Shown here one piece after another: positions 58,946 through 64,000 of a stretch of DNA of 64,000 nucleotides. The stretch spans positions 14,685 to 78,684 of the forward strand of contig JBNJFG010000001.1 of NCBI GenBank assembly GCA_051746665.1. Reading direction: 5' to 3'. Position 1 is the first letter of the stretch. The number at the start of each line of letters is the position of its first letter. Made by a program: the position numbers and the translations under genes. The notes below the pieces were generated by a model. The model was not told where the DNA came from and made no database searches. It was given only the letters and a program-made list of their open reading frames with translations. This stretch comes from Halanaerobium sp051746665 (GTDB taxonomy: Bacteria; Bacillota; Halanaerobiia; Halanaerobiales; Halanaerobiaceae).

Positions 58946-60160
58946 ATGGCTTTAGTTACTTTAGAAGATATAAAAAAAGCTCGTGAAAAACTTAAAGGTG
59001 TTGCTGTGAAAACAGATTTAGATAAATCAAGAACATTCAGTAAAATGAGTGGGAATGAAGTTTATTTAAAACTGGAAAATTTACAAAGAACTGGTTCCTT
59101 TAAAATTCGTGGTGCCTATAATAAAATAAGTAATTTAACTGAAGATGAAAAGAAAAATGGTGTAGTTGCTGCTTCAGCAGGAAACCATGCTCAGGGGGTT
59201 GCTTTAGCAGCAACCCAAATGGGCATTAAATCTACAATAGTTATGCCAGAAGGAGCTCCGATTGGTAAGATAAATGCAACTCAGGGTTATGGTGCAGATG
59301 TTATTTTAAGTGGGGAGAGTTATGATGAGGCTCATGCAGAAGAAGAAAGATTTGCTAAAGAAAATGGAGCCACAATTATTCCCGCATTTAATGATCCAGA
59401 TGTAATTGCAGGTCAGGGTACTATTGGTCTTGAAATTTTAGAAGATTTACCTGATGTAGATGTTGTAATTACTCCTATTGGAGGAGGGGGACTGCTTTCT
59501 GGTGTTGCAGTTGCTCTAAAAGAATCCAATCCTGATATAGAAGTTATAGGTGTTGAAGCTGCAAATGCTGCCTGTATGGCTGAATCTATGAAGGAAGGAT
59601 GTCTTGCTAATTTAGATAAAGTAGATACAATAGCTGATGGAATTGCAGTTAAGCGTCCTGGAGATATAACATATAAAATAATTTCTGAATATGTAGATCA
59701 CGTAGTAACTGTTGAAGAAGAAGAAATTGCACATGCTATCTCATTACTTATGGAAAGAGCTAAACTTATTGTCGAAGGCGCCGGAGCTACAACCCTGGCA
59801 GCTGTATTAAATGATAAAATAAATATTCATGGCAAAAAAATTGCAATTGTATTAAGTGGAGGTAACATTGATTTAGATATGATTTCCACTATTATTGATA
59901 GAGGTATGATCAAAGCAGGAAGACGTATTAGTTTTGAAACATCTCTATTTGATAAGCCGGGTGCACTAAGAGATCTACTTTCTGTGATTAGTGAAACTGG
60001 AGCAAATGTAATTTCAGTGACTCATGATAGACTTACACCAGAAATTTCTATAAAACATGCAAAAGTTCAGGTAACTTTAGAAACTAAAAATGCAGAGCAT
60101 GTAGAAGAAATAATAAAGATATTAGAAAGCAATGATTATGAAATTAAAGGTTTAAAGTAA
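58946..60160 (+). CDS. Threonine (serine) dehydratase with ACT domain
   Basis: This PLP enzyme deaminates threonine to 2-oxobutanoate, or serine to pyruvate, through reactive enamine intermediates. The PLP lysine is in TGSFKIRGAYNK. ASAGNHAQGVALAA, the glycine loop TPIGGGGLLSG and VLSGGNIDLD complete the cofactor site. A C-terminal ACT-like domain (about residues 325-404) suggests allosteric control. The ATG at 58946 follows AGGAGGAGAAGG; an upstream in-frame ATG is rejected. The context (symporter and RidA) favours a catabolic role (TdcB-like) over isoleucine biosynthesis. Confidence 0.92.
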   Translation: MALVTLEDIKKAREKLKGVAVKTDLDKSRTFSKMSGNEVYLKLENLQRTGSFKIRGAYNKISNLTEDEKKNGVVAASAGNHAQGVALAATQMGIKSTIVMPEGAPIGKINATQGYGADVILSGESYDEAHAEEERFAKENGATIIPAFNDPDVIAGQGTIGLEILEDLPDVDVVITPIGGGGLLSGVAVALKESNPDIEVIGVEAANAACMAESMKEGCLANLDKVDTIADGIAVKRPGDITYKIISEYVDHVVTVEEEEIAHAISLLMERAKLIVEGAGATTLAAVLNDKINIHGKKIAIVLSGGNIDLDMISTIIDRGMIKAGRRISFETSLFDKPGALRDLLSVISETGANVISVTHDRLTPEISIKHAKVQVTLETKNAEHVEEIIKILESNDYEIKGLK

Positions 60161-60164
60161 ATAA

Positions 60165-60204
60165 AAATTAGATTTAACTTAAGCTTATTATTTAAATCTA
60201 ATTT
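60165..60204 (+). promoter_or_regulatory. Hairpin between the dehydratase and RidA genes
   Basis: AAATTAGATTTAA and TTAAATCTAATTT form a perfect 13-bp but AT-only-rich stem with a 14-base loop, followed by ACTATTTCTT. It may adjust the ratio of the two messages or protect the upstream one. Confidence 0.5.
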
Positions 60205-60242
60205 ACTATTTCTTAAAATAAAAATAATAGGAGGAATATAAA

Positions 60243-60623
60243 ATGACAAAAGAAATTATTCATACAGATCAAGCACCAGCAGCAGTAGGTGCATATTCAC
60301 AGGCGGTTAAGGCAGGAAATACAGTTTATTTATCTGGACAGATTGCTATTGATCCAGAAACTCAAGAAATTATAGAGGGTGGAGCTGAAGAGCAGGCAAA
60401 GAGAGTTTTAAAAAATCTTAAGGCCGTTCTAGCAGCAGCAGATTGTACATTCAAAGATGTTGTTAAATCAGAAATTTTCCTTGACGATATCAATGATTTT
60501 TCTGTTGTAAATGATATTTACGCAGAATATTTTAAAGAAGAGCCACCAGCAAGAGCTTGTGTAGAAGTAGGCAGCTTACCAAAAGGTGTTGCAGTTGAAA
60601 TTTCACTTGTTGCTGTAAAATAG
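60243..60623 (+). CDS. ridA: RidA-family enamine/imine deaminase
   Basis: RidA hydrolyses the reactive 2-aminoacrylate and 2-aminocrotonate released by serine/threonine dehydratase and so protects PLP enzymes. The 126-residue chain shows APAAVGAYSQAVKAGNTVYL, SGQIAIDPET, and the C-terminal signature PPARACVEVGSLPKGVAVEI with the Arg that binds the substrate carboxylate. Placement directly after the dehydratase gene matches its job. The ATG follows GGAGG, and a strong bidirectional terminator follows the stop. Confidence 0.95.
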   Translation: MTKEIIHTDQAPAAVGAYSQAVKAGNTVYLSGQIAIDPETQEIIEGGAEEQAKRVLKNLKAVLAAADCTFKDVVKSEIFLDDINDFSVVNDIYAEYFKEEPPARACVEVGSLPKGVAVEISLVAVK

Positions 60624-60645
60624 AATTTTAAATAAAATAAAAGTT

Positions 60646-60690
60646 AAGAAACCCCATGTCATAAAAATTACGACATGGGGTTTCTTATAT
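60646..60690. terminator. Bidirectional terminator after ridA
   Basis: AAGAAACCCCATGTC and GACATGGGGTTTCTT form a perfect 15-bp stem with an 11-base loop, followed by ATATTGTT. It separates the converging ridA and ABC transporter transcripts. Confidence 0.92.
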
Positions 60691-60726
60691 TGTTATTAAA
60701 TCATATTTTAAATTTTATTTAATCAA

Positions 60727-61521
60727 TTAATCAATCTGGCTGTGAATAATATCCATAATTTCATTTTTAACTTCAAAATAATCTTCATTGTAAATAACTT
60801 CTTTAGTCCCTTTTTCAAAGATTTGATCAGTGAAATCAACATTAAATATTTTTATGATTTCTCCAGGCTGTTTAGACATAACTACAACCCTATTTGCCAG
60901 CAGTAAAGCTTCATCTACATCATGGGTAATGAAAAATATTGTAGTATTATTTTCTTCCCAGATGTTTCTAATTAAATTTTGCATATTTTCTCTAGTTAAA
61001 GCATCCAGTGCTCCAAAAGGCTCATCCATCAAAACAACCTGGGGGTAGTTTGCCAGTACTCTTGCAATTGCAACTCTTTGTTTCATCCCTCCAGATAATT
61101 CAAAAGTATAATTATCACCAAAGCCACTTAAATTTACCTCATCTAGAAAGTATTCGCGGATATCTTTGATTTCAGCCTTGGGTAAGTCTCTCATTTTAGG
61201 ACCAAATTCAACATTTTCATTAACTGTCATCCAGGGATAAAGAGTAGGAGATTGAAAGACAACCCCCCGATGCCAGTCTGGACCATCAACTTCCTTATCC
61301 TGCATTAAAACTCTACCAGAAGTAGGGCTTACATAACCAGCAATACATTTAAGCAGTGAACTTTTACCACAGCCTGAAGGTCCTAAAACACATATGAATT
61401 CTCCTTTATTAATTTCTAGATTAATATTTTTCAAGGCCAGGATTGAGTTAATACTTTCTCCATATTTTAAGCTCATATTTTCAATTTTAATTAAGCTCTC
61501 TTTTTCTTTTTGAGCAGTCAT
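60727..61521 (-). CDS. ABC transporter ATP-binding protein, TauB/SsuB/NrtD type
   Basis: This is the ATPase of a second nitrate/sulfonate/taurine-class importer. Motifs are Walker A (GPSGCGKSSLL), the Q-loop FQSPTLYPWMT, signature LSGGMKQRVAIARVL, Walker B (VVLMDEPFGALD) and THDVDEALLLANRV. It is the third gene of the permease-binding protein-ATPase operon, reading leftward. It differs throughout from the ATPase at 52117, so the two systems are separate and not a recent duplication. Confidence 0.9.
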   Translation of the reverse strand: MTAQKEKESLIKIENMSLKYGESINSILALKNINLEINKGEFICVLGPSGCGKSSLLKCIAGYVSPTSGRVLMQDKEVDGPDWHRGVVFQSPTLYPWMTVNENVEFGPKMRDLPKAEIKDIREYFLDEVNLSGFGDNYTFELSGGMKQRVAIARVLANYPQVVLMDEPFGALDALTRENMQNLIRNIWEENNTTIFFITHDVDEALLLANRVVVMSKQPGEIIKIFNVDFTDQIFEKGTKEVIYNEDYFEVKNEIMDIIHSQID

Positions 61522-61562
61522 AAAATATATCCTTTCTTAACTAAATTAATTTTTATATAATT

Positions 61563-62624
61563 TTAATAAGAACTTTGATCATTTTCTAAAGACATTTTAA
61601 TATATTCAGGGTTAACATAATCATTAAATGCTGCTTGAGAAGGTGATTCTTCAATAGAACCCTGAGCCTGAAGAAAATCCGAGGTATCCTTCATGATTTT
61701 AGCAAAGTTTCCTGGCTCATCTACAGTACCAAAGAAATCAGAACTCATAAGTTCTTCACGAGTTTTCCAGGTAGTTCCCTGCATCTGATGTAGAGCAACT
61801 TCAGTTTCAAGGCCTAACTTGTCACCGGCAATTTTTGCAGCTTTTTCTGGATCATTTCTATAAATATCTCCAGCTTTACTCAGAGCTGAAATAAAATCAG
61901 CCACTAATTCTGGATATTTATCTGAGAATTTTTTACGGACAACATCTACATTGGCAGTAATATATCCTTTATCAGCCATTACTTTACTATCAGTTAGAGT
62001 ATAACCACTTTCTAAAAGTTGAGCTAAAGTTGGCTGCCAGGTATAAGCTGCTTTAACATCTCCTCGTTCCCAGGCTGCTACAATTTCTGCAGTCTGCATA
62101 TCTAATAGTTGAACATCTTCTTCAATGCCCGCTTCTTTTAAAACATTTAACAAAATATAATGAGCTGTAGAAGCAAAAGGAACAGCAATTCTTTTTCCAA
62201 CTAAATCTTCAATCTTTTCAATTCCAGAACCATTTTTAACTGCTAGAGCTTCGTTTTCACCAAGTACCTCATGGATCCAGATTAGTTCTACATTAAGTTC
62301 ACGTGCAAGAGCAGTAACTGCATTAGTATTACCCATTGTAGCAAAATCTATACTACCAGAAGCAAGGGCCTGATTAGCTTCAACACCGGAATCAAAAACC
62401 CTGGTATTTACTTCAATTCCACGATCAGTAAAATAGTCATCAAAAAATCCTTCAGCAACTGCTATAGTTTCATCATTTGGGACTCTTAATATTCCAAAAT
62501 TAATTTCCTCAGGCAAAGATTCAGCATTATCATTTTGAACCTGATCTCCACCACAAGCTGTTAAAACAAAAACTAAAGCGGTAATTAATAAGAATAAAAG
62601 TATTTTTTTAGAATTGATTTTCAT
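61563..62624 (-). CDS. ABC transporter substrate-binding lipoprotein, TauA/SsuA type
   Basis: This lipoprotein (lipobox LTAC at about residues 17-20 of the chosen start) binds the transported compound. NMT1-type features are INFGILRVPNDETIAVAEGF, SGVEANQALASGSIDFATMG and GKRIAVPFASTAHYIL. AYTWQPTLAQLLESG matches the taurine-binding TauA group quite well. The ATG at 62624 is preferred because GGGGAGG lies 6 bases upstream; longer in-frame starts up to 62669 would bury the signal peptide. Taurine or another sulfonate is the best guess. Confidence 0.87.
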   Translation of the reverse strand: MKINSKKILLFLLITALVFVLTACGGDQVQNDNAESLPEEINFGILRVPNDETIAVAEGFFDDYFTDRGIEVNTRVFDSGVEANQALASGSIDFATMGNTNAVTALARELNVELIWIHEVLGENEALAVKNGSGIEKIEDLVGKRIAVPFASTAHYILLNVLKEAGIEEDVQLLDMQTAEIVAAWERGDVKAAYTWQPTLAQLLESGYTLTDSKVMADKGYITANVDVVRKKFSDKYPELVADFISALSKAGDIYRNDPEKAAKIAGDKLGLETEVALHQMQGTTWKTREELMSSDFFGTVDEPGNFAKIMKDTSDFLQAQGSIEESPSQAAFNDYVNPEYIKMSLENDQSSY

Positions 62625-62661
62625 TTTTTTCCTCCCCATTTTTATTAAACTCATTTTGTTA

Positions 62662-63525
62662 TTATACATGACCTTTCCAAAAGATTATTTTTCTTTCTAG
62701 AAATCTTAATCCCGAATCAATAATCACTCCAGTAATTCCCATAATTATAATTCCAACAAAAATAACATCACTTTTTAAAAAGTTAGAAGCATCGAGAACC
62801 ATCCAACCAATACCAGAAGTTGCTGCAACCATTTCAGAAGAAACAAGAGTTGTATAAGCAACACCAAAAGCTGTTCTAATTCCAGTGAAAATTTCTGGTA
62901 AAGAAGCAGGTAGTACAATTTTAAAGAAAACATCTTTCTGTGCAGCTCCCAGTGACTTAGCACTTAAAACAAAATCCTGATTTAACTTTCTTACTGCGGA
63001 AACACAGGCAATATATATTGGAGCAAAAGCAGCTAAAAATAAGAGGATTTGTTTTGAAGTATCATCAATACCAAACCAGAGTACTAAAAGAGTATAATAG
63101 GCCAGTGGTGGGAGTGGGCGATAGAATTCAACTACAGAGTCAATTACAGCTTCTATTTTATCAAAATAACCACTTAAAAGACCGAGTGGTACTGCAGAAA
63201 AAATTGCAAAAAAGAGAGCAACAAATAAACGTTTAAAACTTGCTCCCAGATGAACCCAGAGTGGAACTCCATTGTAGCCGTTTTCTAAAATCCTAATAAA
63301 GGCTTTCCAAACCCTTGCTGGTCCTGGAAGCAGAGTAGGAGTGAAAATTCCTAGTTTAGTAATTACATACCACAATATAAAGATAGAAGCCCAAGTAAAA
63401 AAAGTTAAAGCTCTTTCTGTTTTACTTTTTTTATTTCTATTTGATTCTCTGCTGATAGTTTTATCAGTATTTTGAGAAGCATTAGATTTTTCTTTTTTAT
63501 TATTTTGATTATTATCTAAAGCCAT
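62662..63525 (-). CDS. ABC transporter permease, TauC/SsuC type
   Basis: This is the membrane subunit of the TauA-like importer. About six hydrophobic segments follow a hydrophilic N-terminal tail of about 38 residues rich in Asn, Lys and Ser, which is longer than usual. The ATPase-contact loop is KSLGAAQKDVFFKIVLPASL, followed by FTGIRTAFGVAYTTLVSSEM and SGIGWMVLDA. The order permease, binding protein, ATPase differs from the usual tauABC order. A minus-strand terminator-type hairpin lies about 120 bases upstream of the start. Confidence 0.9.
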   Translation of the reverse strand: MALDNNQNNKKEKSNASQNTDKTISRESNRNKKSKTERALTFFTWASIFILWYVITKLGIFTPTLLPGPARVWKAFIRILENGYNGVPLWVHLGASFKRLFVALFFAIFSAVPLGLLSGYFDKIEAVIDSVVEFYRPLPPLAYYTLLVLWFGIDDTSKQILLFLAAFAPIYIACVSAVRKLNQDFVLSAKSLGAAQKDVFFKIVLPASLPEIFTGIRTAFGVAYTTLVSSEMVAATSGIGWMVLDASNFLKSDVIFVGIIIMGITGVIIDSGLRFLERKIIFWKGHV

Positions 63526-63641
63526 TTATTTACACGTCCTTATAATTATCAGTATCTTTTTGAACATAAGTCATATACTACCATCAAAGATATCATATTT
63601 ATTCTAAATTATCAATTTTTAAAAGTGATAATGTATGATTA

Positions 63642-63735
63642 AAAAGACCACCAAGTTTAGACTTGATGGCCTGCTTAATAGGGTTCCGATTATCTGATAT
63701 AAATTTGCCAGATATCGGTGCTTTCTATTTTTGTA
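63642..63735 (-). terminator. Minus-strand structured region ending in an intrinsic terminator
   Basis: On the minus strand, GGCCATCAAGT and ACTTGGTGGTC (63671-63646) pair over 11 bases. The G-U pairs are possible only on this strand, and a run of T follows. Just upstream, CCGATATCTG and CAGATAATCGG form a second stem with one bulge. This may be the end of the rhodanese-domain gene at 63799 or an attenuator ahead of the TauA-type operon. I recognise no known riboswitch. Confidence 0.65.
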
Positions 63736-63798
63736 ATTTGTAGTTTTGAGAAAAAGTAGTTAATTGAAAACTTGTTTCAACTAACAGTTGTCAAGACT

Positions 63799-64000
63799 TT
63801 ACTCAAAATTATATTCAGTTACAATTTTATCGCGATCAGTTGTCTGATCTAAGAAATATTCGTAGAAAGAAATTCCTAAGAATGAGCCTGAAACATTTAT
63901 AACATTATCATAACCTCTACCCTGAAGTGCTAAAACAGCATTATAACTTCTCTGACCTGAACGGCAGTGTAAGTATACTGGTCTGTCTTTAGGGATTTCA
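63799..64000 (-). CDS. Rhodanese-domain protein, C-terminal fragment (5' part beyond window edge)
   Basis: The minus-strand frame is open from the window edge to TAA at 63801-63799 and gives 66 residues. It starts EIPKDRPVYLHCRSGQRSYN, with the rhodanese loop CRSGQRS intact. It continues NVINVSGSFLGISFYEY and ends REKI-like as DRDKIVTEYNFE. This ending resembles the C-terminal rhodanese domain fused to FAD-dependent CoA-disulfide/pyridine nucleotide-disulfide reductases, but the rest of the protein is outside the window. A stand-alone rhodanese cannot be excluded. Confidence 0.8.
   Translation of the reverse strand, partial: EIPKDRPVYLHCRSGQRSYNAVLALQGRGYDNVINVSGSFLGISFYEYFLDQTTDRDKIVTEYNFE

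Noticed and set aside
1..64000. CRISPR arrays, insertion sequences, integrases, rRNA or tRNA genes
   Set aside because: No regularly spaced repeats, transposase motifs or recognisable tRNA/rRNA sequence were found on reading the window. A tRNAscan or Infernal run would be decisive.

Overview
The window is AT-rich, densely coded bacterial DNA with a strongly adenine-rich coding strand, frequent TTG/GTG starts with strong Shine-Dalgarno sequences, and many intrinsic terminators. No rRNA, tRNA, transposase, prophage or CRISPR array was seen. Gene content suggests an anaerobic, fermentative, salt-adapted Firmicute with an outer membrane, most like the order Halanaerobiales (inference). The grounds are many cation-coupled symporters (two NSS, PutP, an SDF carrier), an Rnf-type cluster, ORP/Mrp Fe-S ATPases, substrate-binding proteins with ordinary (non-lipoprotein) signal peptides, and exported rhodaneses, which fit the thiosulfate-dependent sulfidogenesis known in Halanaerobium.

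Layout. 1-3.7 kb: end of a peptide ABC transporter (DppD, DppF, binding protein). 3.9-10.9 kb: LacI regulator, trehalose/maltose-type ABC importer without ATPase, and a GH65 disaccharide phosphorylase. 11.0-14.4 kb (minus): COG1101/COG4120/COG2984 ABC transporter behind a consensus promoter and a leader with an intrinsic terminator, next to a HutP-family antiterminator gene. 14.7-21.3 kb: MntP/YtaF-like membrane protein, RlmCD-type methyltransferase, two divergent NSS symporters, nitroreductase, PHP phosphoesterase. 21.3-26.0 kb (minus): mnmH followed by an unusual four-gene rnfC-rnfD-rnfE-like-rnfA-like cluster. 26.2-30.7 kb: Mrp/ORP cluster (Mrp, two COG1433 proteins, two ferredoxin-domain MinD-like ATPases), a DUF5320 protein and a MarR regulator. 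30.7-41.0 kb: L,D-transpeptidase, M15-like peptidase, acyl-CoA synthetase, Pcm, PutP, exonuclease III, OFA-type MFS carrier, lipid kinase, ArsC. 41.1-44.8 kb: secreted beta-rich protein, short CvfB-like protein, DUF3298 protein, and a probable SOS unit (Y-family polymerase and YolD-like protein tail to tail). 45.1-54.5 kb: RmlB, LysR regulator, WecE, GT2, ATP-grasp enzyme, a nitrate/sulfonate/taurine-class ABC transporter, and a convergent GT39-like membrane protein. 54.7-56.6 kb: two exported tandem rhodaneses. 57.0-60.6 kb: amino-acid symporter, YheO-type regulator, threonine dehydratase and RidA. 60.7-63.5 kb (minus): a second sulfonate/taurine-class ABC transporter. 63.8-64.0 kb (minus): C-terminal end of a rhodanese-domain protein cut by the window edge.

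The most unusual system is the rnf-like cluster at 21.3-24.9 kb. It keeps RnfC (two 4Fe-4S motifs) and RnfD (the flavinylation Thr), but has no rnfG or rnfB. Its RnfE-like and RnfA-like proteins contain no cysteine at all, so the membrane-embedded [2Fe-2S] cluster of every characterised Rnf/Nqr complex cannot form. Other points of interest are the HutP/attenuator neighbourhood, the SOS polymerase/YolD pair, the WecE-GT2-ATP-grasp operon, and the concentration of rhodanese-type sulfur-transfer proteins.
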